A stretch of DNA of 64,000 nucleotides from Pigmentiphaga sp. NML030171 (lineage in GTDB: Bacteria; Pseudomonadota; Gammaproteobacteria; Burkholderiales; Burkholderiaceae_B), in assembly GCF_002188635.1 (NCBI RefSeq), contig NZ_NINX01000015.1, positions 62,001 to 126,000 of the forward strand, in the 5' to 3' direction. The notes beneath the pieces are model-generated. The model was given only the letters and a program-made list of their open reading frames with translations, had not been told where the DNA came from and made no database searches. Positions 24,349 to 33,055 of the stretch are shown one piece after another. The stretch's first letter is position 1. The number at the start of each line of letters is the position of its first letter. Both the position numbers and the translations under genes were made by a program.

Positions 24349-25764
24349 TCAGCGCGTAGGGGGGGGCAACACCTTCCCGGGATTGAGGATATTCAACGGA
24401 TCGAAAGCCTGTTTCACCTGCCGCATCAGCGCCAGCGCGTCCTCGCCGTGCTCCTCGGCCAGGAATTGCATCTTGTGCAGGCCCACCCCGTGTTCGCCGG
24501 TGCAGGTGCCGTCCATGTCCAGGGCGCGGCGGACCATGCGGCGGTTGATGGCCTCGGCTTCGGCCCATTCGGCCTCGCTGTCCGGGTCCAGCAGCATCTG
24601 CACGTGGAAGTTGCCGTCGCCCACGTGTCCGACCACGCAGGTGGGGAAGCTGGCCTGGGCCAGGTCGGCGTTGGTTGCGCGGATGCAATCGGCCAGCCGG
24701 GAAATGGGCACGCAGACGTCGGTGCTGGAGGCGCGCGCGCCGGGACGCAGCTGCAGGGTGGCGAAATACGCGTTGTGGCGCGCGGCCCAGAGACGGTTGC
24801 GGTCCTCGGGATGCACGGCCCATTCGAAATCCATGCCGCCGTGCTCGCGCGTGATCTCCTGCACCGTCGTGGCCTGTTCCTCGACCCCGGCCGGGCTGCC
24901 GTGGAACTCGAACAGCAGCAGCGGCGTCTCGCGCAGGGTCAGCTTGCTGTAGAGGTTCAACGCGCGCACGGTGGCGGTGTCCAGCAGTTCGACCCGGGCG
25001 ACCGGGATACCCATCTGTATGGTCTGGATGACCGCGGCCACGGCCGCATCGACGCTGGGGAAGTTGCAGACCGCCGCCGACACGGCCTCGGGCTGGGGAT
25101 ACAGGCGCACCGTGACCTCGGTGATGATGCCCAGCGTGCCTTCGCTGCCGATGAAAAGACGGGTCAGGTCGTAGCCCGCCGAGGATTTCTTCGCGCGCCG
25201 CGCCGTGCGGATGACCTTGCCCTGGGCCGTGACCACCGTCAGGGACACGATGTTGTCGCGCATCGTGCCGTAGCGTACCGCGTTGGTTCCCGACGCCCGC
25301 GTGGCGGCCATGCCGCCCAACGAGGCGTCCGCGCCGGGGTCGATGGGAAAGAACAGCCCGGTATCGCGGATTTCGTTGTTGAGTTGCTTGCGCGTGACGC
25401 CGGCCTGCACGGTAACGGTCAGGTCGTCGGGGTTGACCGACAGGACGCGGTTCATGCGGGACACATCCAGCGTAATGCCGCCTTCGATGGCCAGCACATG
25501 CCCTTCCAGCGACGATCCCGAACCGTAGGCGATCAGCGGCACGCCGTGCGCGGCGCAGGCCTGGACGGCCGCCACCACGTCCTCGGTGCTTTCGGCGAAC
25601 ACCACGGCGTCGGGCGGCACCGCCGGATAGGGCGACTCGTCGCGGCCGTGGTGTTCCCGCACGGACGCATTGAGCGACAGGCGGTCGCCGAAATGAGCGG
25701 CCAGCGCATCGAGGCAGGCCTGGGGCACCGGACGGCGCAGCGAGGAAAAATCGGGGGCATTCAT
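24349..25764 (-). CDS. FAD-linked oxidase, D-lactate dehydrogenase (cytochrome)/GlcD-like
   Basis: A 471-residue flavoprotein of the FAD_binding_4 / FAD-oxidase C family. Visible motifs are PLIAYGSGSSLEGHVLAIEGGITLDVSRMNRVL and DPGADASLGGMAATRASGTNAVRYGTMRDNI in the flavin domain, and VGHVGDGNFHVQMLLDPD and DGTCTGEHGVGLHKMQFL in the C-terminal domain. The pattern is closer to D-lactate or D-2-hydroxyacid dehydrogenases than to GlcD. It lies upstream of glcD in the same direction, separated by the palindromic element, whose edge is one base from its stop codon. D-lactate or another 2-hydroxy acid is the likely substrate. Confidence 0.87.
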   Translation of the reverse strand: MNAPDFSSLRRPVPQACLDALAAHFGDRLSLNASVREHHGRDESPYPAVPPDAVVFAESTEDVVAAVQACAAHGVPLIAYGSGSSLEGHVLAIEGGITLDVSRMNRVLSVNPDDLTVTVQAGVTRKQLNNEIRDTGLFFPIDPGADASLGGMAATRASGTNAVRYGTMRDNIVSLTVVTAQGKVIRTARRAKKSSAGYDLTRLFIGSEGTLGIITEVTVRLYPQPEAVSAAVCNFPSVDAAVAAVIQTIQMGIPVARVELLDTATVRALNLYSKLTLRETPLLLFEFHGSPAGVEEQATTVQEITREHGGMDFEWAVHPEDRNRLWAARHNAYFATLQLRPGARASSTDVCVPISRLADCIRATNADLAQASFPTCVVGHVGDGNFHVQMLLDPDSEAEWAEAEAINRRMVRRALDMDGTCTGEHGVGLHKMQFLAEEHGEDALALMRQVKQAFDPLNILNPGKVLPPPTR

Positions 25765-25815
25765 GAATCGACAGCCTGAGGGTGGATCCCCCCGATTCTA
25801 CGCCCTGCCCCCCAA

Positions 25816-28119
25816 TCAGGCCCGCCGCACCGCCGGCGGCACGAAGGCCGTGACCGGCGGCGCGTCGTCAACGCGCTCGATCTCGACCAGGGCGGTCTGC
25901 GCCATCGAGCCCTGCGCCAGGCTCGACGTGCCCTTGTCGAGCGTCACCATGTTCGGATTGCCATGCTTGTCCAGCGAACCGGGCTCGCCGCCTTGCAGCG
26001 GGTCGTACCAGGCCCCGGTGGCGATCTGCGCGACGCCCGGCATCAGGTGCCCGGCCAGCACGGCTCCCGCCAGGAAGGCCCCGCGGTCGTTGAACACGCG
26101 GACCACGTCGCCTTCCCGGATGCCCCGCGCGGCCGCGTCGTCGGGATGCAGGGCGATGGGCTCGCGCCCGGCCACCTTGCTGGCGCGGCTGGCCTGCGCC
26201 GGATCGAGCTGGCTGTGCAGCCGGGTGGCCGGCTGGTTGGACAGGAGGTGCAGGGGATAGCGCGCGGCCTGCGCGCCGCCCAGCCATTCGGCCGGCTCCA
26301 GCCATGCGGGATGGGCCGGGCAGTCCGCGTAGCCATAGCCCTCGATCGTGCGCGAATGGATCTCTATCCGGCCCGAGGGCGTGGCGAGCGGATGGCCCCC
26401 GGGATCGCGGCGGAAATCGTCCAGCAGCACGCAGCCGGTCTCGGGCTGGGGAAAGGCGAATTGGCCGGCCTGCCAGAACGCATCGAACGCCGGCGGCGCG
26501 TAGCCCGACTCCCGGGCCCTGGCGGCGGCGACCTCGTACATGTGGCGCAGCCAGCCCATCTCGTCGCGCCCTTCGGTATAGGCCGCCTCGAAACCCAGGC
26601 GCCCCGCGACCTCGGCCAGGATGTCGAAGTCGTTGCGCGCCTGCCCCACCGGCGGAATGACCTGCCGCATGGCCATCCAATAAGGGGAGTTCTCGTGCGC
26701 CAGGATGTCGTTGCGCTCCATGGTGGAGGTCGCCGGCAGCACGATGTCGGCATGCCGGGCGGCGGGGTTCCACCACGGCTCGTGGACGATGACCGTTTCC
26801 GGCGCCTGCCAGGCGCGCAGGAAACGGTTCAGGTTGGTGTTGTGGTGGAAGGGGTTGCCGCCTATGGAATAGATCAGGCGGATGTCCGGGAACGTGATGG
26901 CCCGGCCGAAGCACTCGATCTGCTTGCCGGGATGCAGCAGCATGTCGGCGATGCGGCCCACCGGCACGTAGGTCTTGATCGCATTGGGCCCCAGCGGCAG
27001 CGTCGGGCGCGGCATGCCCTCGACGCGTGGCGCCGTCATGCCGTTGACCGCGCCGAAGCCGATGCTGAAGCCGCCGCCCGGCAGCCCGATCTGCCCCAGC
27101 ATCGCGGCCAGGGTGACCAGCATCCACACCGGCTGCTCGCCGTGATCGGCGCGCTGCACCGACCAGCTCAGGTTCACCATGGTGCGGCTGCCCGCCATCC
27201 TGCGGGCCAGCGCGCGGATCTGGCCGGCCGCAATGCCGGTGATGGCCGCCGCCCACTCCGCGCTGCGGGGCGGCCCGCCGTCGCGGCCCAGCAGATAGGC
27301 CTCGAAGCGCGCGTAGCCTTCGCAATGGCTGGCCAGGAACTCCCGGTCGTGCAGGCCTTCCGAGGCCAGCGTATGGGCGATGCCGAGCATCATCGCGGTA
27401 TCGGTATGCGGGCGGATGGGCATCCATTCCGAACGGGACGCGGGCGGCTGGTCCGCGCGCGACGGACTGATGGTCACGAACACGGGCCCGCCGCTTCCTG
27501 TGTTCCGGTACCAGTCGGGGTTGTCGTGCACCACCGCGCCGCCGGGGTCGAGCTGGGTATTCTTCAGGGCGGCGCCGCCGAACATCACCATCAGTTCGGT
27601 CGAGGCCATGACTTCCGGCCACGATGCCACCAGATTGGTGATGTCCGAGCGCCCCAGGACGTAGGGCATGATGCCCAGCGCGGCGCCGAAGCTATGGTTG
27701 CCGCGCTTGTCCACGTAGCCGCCGTGCAGGCCCAGGAAACGCTTGAGCACGCTGGGCCCGTGGTGCAGCCGGCCGGCGCTGGCCCAGCCATACGAACCGC
27801 CGTAGATGGCCTCGTTGCCGTGCTCGGCCTTGACCCGGGCCAGCTCGTCGGCGACCAGGCCCAGGGCCTGGTCCCAGCCGACGGGCACGAAGGCGTCGCC
27901 GCCGCGCCCCTGGCCGTTGCGATGGCGCAGGTAGCCCGCCCGGACATAGGGCTGGTCGATCCGCAGCGGCCCGCGCACGATCTCGGGCAGGCCCCGCACG
28001 AAGCTGGCCGGATGCGGGTCGGCGCGGAACGGCACGGTATCGACGATGGCGCCTTGCTCGTCGGTCACCACGTCGTAGACGCCCCAATGCGAGGCGGTCT
28101 GTATGGTTCGGGTCGCCAC
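25816..28119 (-). CDS. Molybdopterin oxidoreductase, biotin sulfoxide/TMAO reductase-like
   Basis: A 767-residue DMSO-reductase-family enzyme. YGGSYGWASAGRLHH near residue 107 is the motif holding the molybdenum-ligating serine of the DMSO/TMAO/biotin sulfoxide reductase group, and there is no N-terminal Fe-S cysteine cluster. PATSTMERNDILAHENSPYWMAM and YPLHLLSNQPATRLHSQLD are typical of the group. There is no twin-arginine signal peptide, so it should be cytoplasmic, favouring a BisC-type role (reducing biotin or methionine sulfoxide) over periplasmic TorA. A GTG start (28119) was chosen because AGGAGG lies 5 bases before it and the N-terminus then matches the family. It follows a broken TctC gene and precedes the FAD-oxidase gene. 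Confidence 0.87.
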   Translation of the reverse strand: MATRTIQTASHWGVYDVVTDEQGAIVDTVPFRADPHPASFVRGLPEIVRGPLRIDQPYVRAGYLRHRNGQGRGGDAFVPVGWDQALGLVADELARVKAEHGNEAIYGGSYGWASAGRLHHGPSVLKRFLGLHGGYVDKRGNHSFGAALGIMPYVLGRSDITNLVASWPEVMASTELMVMFGGAALKNTQLDPGGAVVHDNPDWYRNTGSGGPVFVTISPSRADQPPASRSEWMPIRPHTDTAMMLGIAHTLASEGLHDREFLASHCEGYARFEAYLLGRDGGPPRSAEWAAAITGIAAGQIRALARRMAGSRTMVNLSWSVQRADHGEQPVWMLVTLAAMLGQIGLPGGGFSIGFGAVNGMTAPRVEGMPRPTLPLGPNAIKTYVPVGRIADMLLHPGKQIECFGRAITFPDIRLIYSIGGNPFHHNTNLNRFLRAWQAPETVIVHEPWWNPAARHADIVLPATSTMERNDILAHENSPYWMAMRQVIPPVGQARNDFDILAEVAGRLGFEAAYTEGRDEMGWLRHMYEVAAARARESGYAPPAFDAFWQAGQFAFPQPETGCVLLDDFRRDPGGHPLATPSGRIEIHSRTIEGYGYADCPAHPAWLEPAEWLGGAQAARYPLHLLSNQPATRLHSQLDPAQASRASKVAGREPIALHPDDAAARGIREGDVVRVFNDRGAFLAGAVLAGHLMPGVAQIATGAWYDPLQGGEPGSLDKHGNPNMVTLDKGTSSLAQGSMAQTALVEIERVDDAPPVTAFVPPAVRRA

Positions 28120-28154
28120 GTGTCCTCCTGGGAAGATGGAACGATCGCCGGCCG

Positions 28155-28651
28155 TCAGTCGGCCTGGATCTTCAATTCGTCGATCAGCCGCCCCAACTGC
28201 CGGTAGTCGGCGGCCACCCGGGCTCCGAGCTTTGCGGGCGAGCCCCCCGCCGGCACGGCCGACCATGCCGCCAGCGCGAAGAACGCGTTCCAGGCGCACA
28301 GGCGCACGTCGGGAAACCCGGACTCGGCGATGGAAGGCACATTCGGCAGGAACGGCGTGCGGTCGGGATCCGCCACCGCGATGGCCGTCAATTTGCCTGC
28401 CTTGAGATACTGCCTGACCGGCCCGATCGTCACAAGCGCGACCGGAATGTGGCCCGCCACGACGTCGGTCACGGACGGCGCGACGCCCTTGTAGGGACGC
28501 GCCATGACGTCGGTGTCGCTGCCAGGTGGATAGGCGACCACGATGGTGATAGGCTTTTCAGCATAGCGTTGCGCGTGGCCGGCCGCGCTCCAGCCCCCCC
28601 CCCCGCGACGGCCAAGGCCGCGCCCAACCGCCGACGAGTGATTTTCGACAT
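28155..28651 (-). pseudogene. Broken TctC/Bug-family receptor gene
   Basis: A good start (GGAGGAACGTC then ATG at 28651) opens a signal peptide MSKITRRRLGAALAVAGG, but the frame shifts in a run of 11 G (28594-28604); 12 or 9 G would restore it. Downstream the receptor frame continues as AQRYAEKPITIVVAYPPGSDTDVMAR, then jumps to PYKGVAPSVTDVVAGH, skipping roughly 110-150 residues that normally lie between. The end (to 28155) is intact in frame. Total remnant is about 165 codons against about 325 in intact members. The large internal loss makes it a pseudogene whatever the state of the G run. It sits 35 bases before the molybdoenzyme gene. Confidence 0.85.
28594..28604 (-). repeat. Homopolymer run of 11 G (coding strand) in the broken TctC gene
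   Basis: Eleven consecutive C on the plus strand, within the signal-peptide part of the pseudogene. It is one base off the in-frame length. Such runs slip readily in replication, and can also be a sequencing-error site. Confidence 0.8.
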
Positions 28652-28741
28652 GACGTTCCTCCGTGGAATCCCCGGCACTATAGGAATCGCCCGCTTCTTC
28701 CACTGGCGAGAAACCGTCAGTTTTCGGCGAAGAACCGACAT

Positions 28742-29518
28742 ATGACGCTGCTGCCCGTGCCCCTGCCCGTCGACATGGCGGGCGAGCCGCTGCGCGTCGT
28801 CGTGCGCGAAGGCCAAGCCGGCGAAACCTCGCTCCACACCCACGCCTGCGGACAACTGCTGTATCCCGAGCGTGGCGCCACGCTGCTCCAGACCGGGCAC
28901 CACCTGGTCCGGCTGGGCCCCAGCCGAGCCGCCTGGATCCCTCCCGACCTTCCCCACGCGGTGCTGATGGAGCGCCCCTACCGGTACCACAGCGTGTATA
29001 TCGATGCGGCCGTATATGCCGAGCCGGCCTTTGCCGTGACGGGAATCAGCCCCCTGCTCAGGGAACTGATCTTCGACGCGGGACGCTGGGACGCTTCGCA
29101 CGCCGATGCCTCATCGCGCCATTGGAAGACCCGGGTGATCCTGGACGAGATCCGCCGGGCCCCGCGCGTGGCAGCCGGCCTGCCCATTCCCGAGGACGCG
29201 CGCATCGCCCAGATCTGCCGGGCGCTGGAGGCCGACCCGTCGGATGGCAGGACGCTGGCGCAATGGGCGGCGCAGGCCGGAGCCAGTGAAAAGACGATGC
29301 AGCGCATCTTCGTGAAGCTGACCGGACTGTCGTTCCAGCAGTGGCGCAATCATGCACGCATGACACGCGCGCTCGAGCTGCACGGCCAGGGCCGCCGGAT
29401 GCTCGATATCGCGGTCGAGCTGGGCTATTCCAGCGAAGGCGCCTATTCCCACGCTTTCAGGCAATTCTACGGATACTCGCCCAGCCAGTTGAAGAGAAGG
29501 AAAGCGGAAACGCCCTGA
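28742..29518 (+). CDS. AraC-family transcriptional regulator with N-terminal cupin
   Basis: A 258-residue regulator. The N-terminal cupin sensor is seen in GETSLHTHACGQLLYPERGATLL and AWIPPDLPHAVLM. The C-terminal pair of helix-turn-helix motifs includes LAQWAAQAGASEKTMQRIFVKLTGLSFQQWRNHARM and LDIAVELGYSSEGAYSHAFRQFYGYSPSQLKRR. It is divergent from the broken TctC gene and so may once have controlled that receptor and the molybdoenzyme genes. The ATG has no strong ribosome site. Confidence 0.88.
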   Translation: MTLLPVPLPVDMAGEPLRVVVREGQAGETSLHTHACGQLLYPERGATLLQTGHHLVRLGPSRAAWIPPDLPHAVLMERPYRYHSVYIDAAVYAEPAFAVTGISPLLRELIFDAGRWDASHADASSRHWKTRVILDEIRRAPRVAAGLPIPEDARIAQICRALEADPSDGRTLAQWAAQAGASEKTMQRIFVKLTGLSFQQWRNHARMTRALELHGQGRRMLDIAVELGYSSEGAYSHAFRQFYGYSPSQLKRRKAETP

Positions 29519-29581
29519 CTACAATCCACGCACGGCGATGCCCACAGGGGCATGCACAGGGACCCTGATCATGGAGCATTC

Positions 29582-30139
29582 ATGGGACATCGATTGAGCG
29601 TGATCGCCACGCGCACCGGCGACGACGGCACCACCGGCCTGGCCACCGGACCGCGCGTGGCCAAGGACTCGCCGCGCATCGCGGCCATCGGCGACGTGGA
29701 CGAACTCAACAGCGCGGTGGGCCTGCTGGCGACCGAAGCCTTGCCGCAGGACATCGCGCACGACTTGCTGGACATCCAGCACGATCTGTTCGACCTGGGG
29801 GGAGAACTCAGCATGCCCGGCCACGTCCTGCTGACTGAGGCGCGCGTGGCGCACCTGGACGGCCTGCTGGCCGATTACAACGCCCGGCTGCCGCCGCTGC
29901 GCGAATTCGTGCTGCCCGGCGGAAGCCGGCCGGCGGCCCTGGCCCACATGGCCCGTACCGTATGCCGCCGGGCCGAACGCAGCGTGGTGGCGCTGGCCGG
30001 CGTCGAGACCGTCCATGCGCCGCCGCGGCAATACCTGAACCGCCTGTCGGACCTGCTGTTCGTACTGGCCCGCGCCATCAACCAGGATGCCGGCGCGCCG
30101 GAAGTCCTGTGGCGCTCGGGCCGTACCCGAGGCCTCTAG
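29582..30139 (+). CDS. Cob(I)alamin adenosyltransferase, PduO type
   Basis: A 185-residue PduO-type adenosyltransferase. The N-terminal ATP-binding motif TRTGDDGTTGL, the helix DVDELNSAVGLL and the C-terminal RRAERSVVAL and YLNRLSDLLFVLAR are all characteristic. It transfers adenosine from ATP to cob(I)alamin, making adenosylcobalamin for B12 enzymes. The start MGHRLSVI (29582) has GGAG just upstream. It converges on aroG with only 7 bases between stop codons. No B12-dependent enzyme is nearby. Confidence 0.92.
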   Translation: MGHRLSVIATRTGDDGTTGLATGPRVAKDSPRIAAIGDVDELNSAVGLLATEALPQDIAHDLLDIQHDLFDLGGELSMPGHVLLTEARVAHLDGLLADYNARLPPLREFVLPGGSRPAALAHMARTVCRRAERSVVALAGVETVHAPPRQYLNRLSDLLFVLARAINQDAGAPEVLWRSGRTRGL

Positions 30140-30146
30140 CCGCGGC

Positions 30147-31220
30147 CTACTTGCCGCTGCTGGTCGCCACCAGCCGGCGCGCCTGCACCGCCTGGGCCAG
30201 GCGCTCGAGCACCTGCACCGAGGTATCCCAGTCGATGCAGCCGTCGGTGATGCTTTGGCCATAGACCAGCGGCTTGCCGGGAACCAGGTCCTGCCTGCCG
30301 GCCGTCAGGTGGCTTTCCACCATCACCCCGATGATGCGGTTGTCGCCCGCTTCCATCTGGCGCGCCACGTCGTCCAGCACCTGGGGCTGGTTCTCGGGCT
30401 TCTTGCTGCTGTTGGCATGGCTGGCATCGATCATCACGCGCTGGGCCAGGCCGGCCTTGGCCATGTCCTGGGCCGCGGCTTCCACGCTGGCGGCGTCGTA
30501 GTTGGGCGCCTTGCCGCCGCGCAGGATGACGTGGCAGTCCTCGTTGCCGTTGGTGGACACGATGGCCGACACGCCGCCCTTGGTCACCGACAGGAAATGG
30601 TGGGGCTGGGACGCCGCCTTGATCGCATCGACGGCGATGCGGATGTTGCCGTCGGTCCCGTTCTTGAAGCCCACGGGACACGACAGGCCGGAGGCGAGTT
30701 CGCGGTGGACCTGGCTTTCCGTGGTGCGCGCGCCGATGGCCCCCCAGGAGACGAGGTCGGCGATGTACTGGGGCGTGATCATGTCCAGATATTCACACCC
30801 CGCAGGCAAGCCGAGGGCGTTGATCTCCAGCAGCAACTGGCGGGCGGTGCGCAGCCCCTTGTTGATGTTGAAGCTGCCGTCCAGGTCGGGATCGTTGATC
30901 AGGCCCTTCCAGCCGACCGTGGTGCGCGGTTTCTCGAAGTACACCCGCATCACGATCTCGAGCTCGCCGGCGAAACGGTCGCGCTCGGCCTTCAGGCGGG
31001 AGGCGTATTCCAGGGCGGCCTTGGTGTCGTGGATGGAACACGGCCCGATCACCACCACGAGGCGGTCGTCCATGCCGTGCAGGATGCGGTGCAGCGCCTG
31101 CCGGGTGGAGTAGACCGTCTCCGAGACGTTGGTGGTGCAGGGAAACTCGCGCATCAGGTGCGAAGGCGGAGCCAGCTCCTTGATTTCACGAATGCGCAAG
31201 TCGTCGGTGTTGTGGGACAC
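30147..31220 (-). CDS. aroG: 3-deoxy-7-phosphoheptulonate (DAHP) synthase, class I
   Basis: A 357-residue DAHP synthase catalysing the first step of the shikimate pathway, from phosphoenolpyruvate and erythrose 4-phosphate. Motifs are DDLRIREIKELAPP at the start, VVIGPCSIHD, YFEKPRTTVGWKGLINDP, GARTTESQ, GFKNGTDG and MIDASHANSSKKP. The length is that of the AroG/AroF/AroH type. The start is a GTG at 31220, giving MSHNTDDLRI and preceded by GAGAGG; the frame stays open upstream but the homology begins here. A leader peptide, alternative pairing and terminator upstream (31296-31462) suggest transcription attenuation by Phe/Tyr supply, in addition to any allosteric control. Confidence 0.95.
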   Translation of the reverse strand: MSHNTDDLRIREIKELAPPSHLMREFPCTTNVSETVYSTRQALHRILHGMDDRLVVVIGPCSIHDTKAALEYASRLKAERDRFAGELEIVMRVYFEKPRTTVGWKGLINDPDLDGSFNINKGLRTARQLLLEINALGLPAGCEYLDMITPQYIADLVSWGAIGARTTESQVHRELASGLSCPVGFKNGTDGNIRIAVDAIKAASQPHHFLSVTKGGVSAIVSTNGNEDCHVILRGGKAPNYDAASVEAAAQDMAKAGLAQRVMIDASHANSSKKPENQPQVLDDVARQMEAGDNRIIGVMVESHLTAGRQDLVPGKPLVYGQSITDGCIDWDTSVQVLERLAQAVQARRLVATSSGK

Positions 31221-31295
31221 GATCCTCTCCTGGATTTCAATGATGTCTGGTATGCATGTCTTGGGGGGGTTCGCCCCACCGTTTCGTCCAGGCAC

Positions 31296-31328
31296 AAAAA
31301 AAGCCGCCAGGACGCTGGCGGCTTTTTT
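31296..31328 (-). terminator. Attenuator-type terminator upstream of aroG
   Basis: Perfect 14-bp arms (AAAAAAGCCGCCAG/CTGGCGGCTTTTTT, 31297-31310 and 31315-31328) enclose a 4-base loop. On the minus strand, the direction of aroG, the stem ends in seven T. It lies between the leader-peptide stop (31343) and the aroG start (31220), so it would stop aroG transcription early. The first arm can instead pair with leader bases 31366-31374. Confidence 0.88.
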
Positions 31329-31342
31329 GGGGCAGGAATCCG

Positions 31343-31426
31343 TTAGATACGACGCTTCCTTTCCTCCGCCAGCGGCTTTGGAAATCCAAAAAAGTAAAAG
31401 TAAAAATACGTGGAAGCGTAGTTCAT
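31343..31426 (-). CDS. Phe/Tyr-rich leader peptide of aroG (27 residues)
   Basis: A short ORF reading MNYASTYFYFYFFGFPKP and then LAEERKRRI. It has 5 Phe and 4 Tyr codons, with eight of those nine packed into residues 7-15 (YFYFYFFGF). It ends with TAA 15 bases before the terminator stem. Just after the Phe/Tyr block is CGCTGGCGG (31374-31366), complementary to CCGCCAGCG in the first terminator arm (31321-31313). A second pairing, ACGCTTCC (31419-31412) with GGAAGCGT (31359-31352), could form when ribosomes are absent. This is the classic layout for ribosome-stalling attenuation by amino acid supply. There is no Shine-Dalgarno sequence; the -10 box is 7 bases before the ATG, so the message may be leaderless. 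Confidence 0.82.
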   Translation of the reverse strand: MNYASTYFYFYFFGFPKPLAEERKRRI

Positions 31427-31433
31427 AAAATAT

Positions 31434-31462
31434 ATCGTAGCAGGGGCCGGCCGCTTCGGCAA
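31434..31462 (-). promoter_or_regulatory. Promoter of the aroG leader transcript
   Basis: On the minus strand TTGCCG (31462-31457), 17 bases, TACGAT (31439-31434). The expected start of transcription falls at or within 2 bases of the leader-peptide ATG (31426). The M23 peptidase gene begins 35 bases away in the other direction. Confidence 0.6.
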
Positions 31463-31496
31463 GTAGCGGGCACCGTTCTTGCGGACGGCGGAAACC

Positions 31497-32060
<564 letters not shown>

Positions 32061-32078
32061 GGGCGCCTTCGTGCGTGC

Positions 32079-32942
32079 TCAGCCGAAAAAGGCCAGCAGC
32101 ATCCGGTTCGTCGCCTCGGCCTGCTCGAACTGCACCCAGTGCCCGGCATGGGGAATCACGCGCCACTGGCGCTCGGGCCGGCCGTCGACCCACCACGGCC
32201 CCACCCGGTCCGGATACGCGGTCACGTCGTGCTCGCCCCAGGCGAACAGGATGGGCATGGAAAAGCCGTCCAGGATGCCCTTGGTGGGGCCGCTCTGCGA
32301 CAGGGCCTTGCTGCGAAAGCGCGTGGCCTCGCAGGCCTGGCGGTGCACCGCGACGGCCAGCGCGTCGATGCTGCTTTCGTCGTGCAGCATCAGGGCGCGC
32401 AGGTTGTGGCGCAGGTCCTCGACCAGGGCCGCCTCGCCGCTTGCCAGCCGCCAGTTGACCATCGCGGCCTTCTGCCGGCGCGGCGTGCCATGGCCGGCTG
32501 CGCCCAGCAGGGCCAGGTGCGCCACGCGCCCGCGCCGCGCGGCCAGGTGGGCCGCGCACAGGCCGCCGAACGAGAAGCCGGCCAGGTCGATCGGCGTGTC
32601 CGCTCCCACGAGCTGGTCCAGCGTTGCCGCAGTGGTCGCCACCAGGTGGGGCAGGTCGGCGGGCGGCGTCAGCGTGCCGGATTCGCCGAACGACGGCATG
32701 TCGGGCACCCATACGGTGTGGCGTTGCGCGAGCGCCCCCAGGTTGCGTATCCAGTGCCGCCAGCTGCCGTGCCCGCCATGCAGCAGCACCAGCGGACTCC
32801 CCTGCCCGGCCGAGCGCCAGACGACGCGCGTGCCGGCATGCTCGGCCTCGTGGCGGACGGTGGCGGCATCCATGGCGGCGATGGCCGCCTCGGCCTGGGC
32901 ACGGTCGTCGTTCGGGAACAGGATGGGATCGATGTCGCTCAT
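32079..32942 (-). CDS. Alpha/beta hydrolase
   Basis: A 287-residue alpha/beta hydrolase without a signal peptide. The HG oxyanion motif is VLLHGGHGSWRHWIRNLGAL, the nucleophile is in AGFSFGG (Ser124), the acid is likely in FAWGEHDVTAY and the histidine is in PHAGHWVQFEQ. The pattern resembles meta-cleavage-product hydrolases and similar C-C or ester hydrolases, but nothing nearby supports that pathway. The start MSDIDP (32942) was chosen as an N-terminus of usual length. It stands alone between two plus-strand genes. Confidence 0.82.
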   Translation of the reverse strand: MSDIDPILFPNDDRAQAEAAIAAMDAATVRHEAEHAGTRVVWRSAGQGSPLVLLHGGHGSWRHWIRNLGALAQRHTVWVPDMPSFGESGTLTPPADLPHLVATTAATLDQLVGADTPIDLAGFSFGGLCAAHLAARRGRVAHLALLGAAGHGTPRRQKAAMVNWRLASGEAALVEDLRHNLRALMLHDESSIDALAVAVHRQACEATRFRSKALSQSGPTKGILDGFSMPILFAWGEHDVTAYPDRVGPWWVDGRPERQWRVIPHAGHWVQFEQAEATNRMLLAFFG

Positions 32943-33055
32943 GACGGAGGGGCGGAAGCTGGCCGACAAAGGCGCAAGCTTAACCCGTCGCGGCGGCGGC
33001 CACGGTCCCATCCACTACACTAGCGCCTCTGCACCGATTCTTGACCGTGGCCAGC

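Noticed and set aside
28594-28604. Active phase-variation switch at the G11 run
   Set aside because: Restoring the frame would still leave a receptor missing its central third, so switching could not give a working protein in this strain.
28469-29101. Alternative long frame through the broken TctC gene and the AraC gene
   Set aside because: It only joins the frameshifted signal peptide to antisense AraC sequence; no domain is visible beyond the signal peptide.
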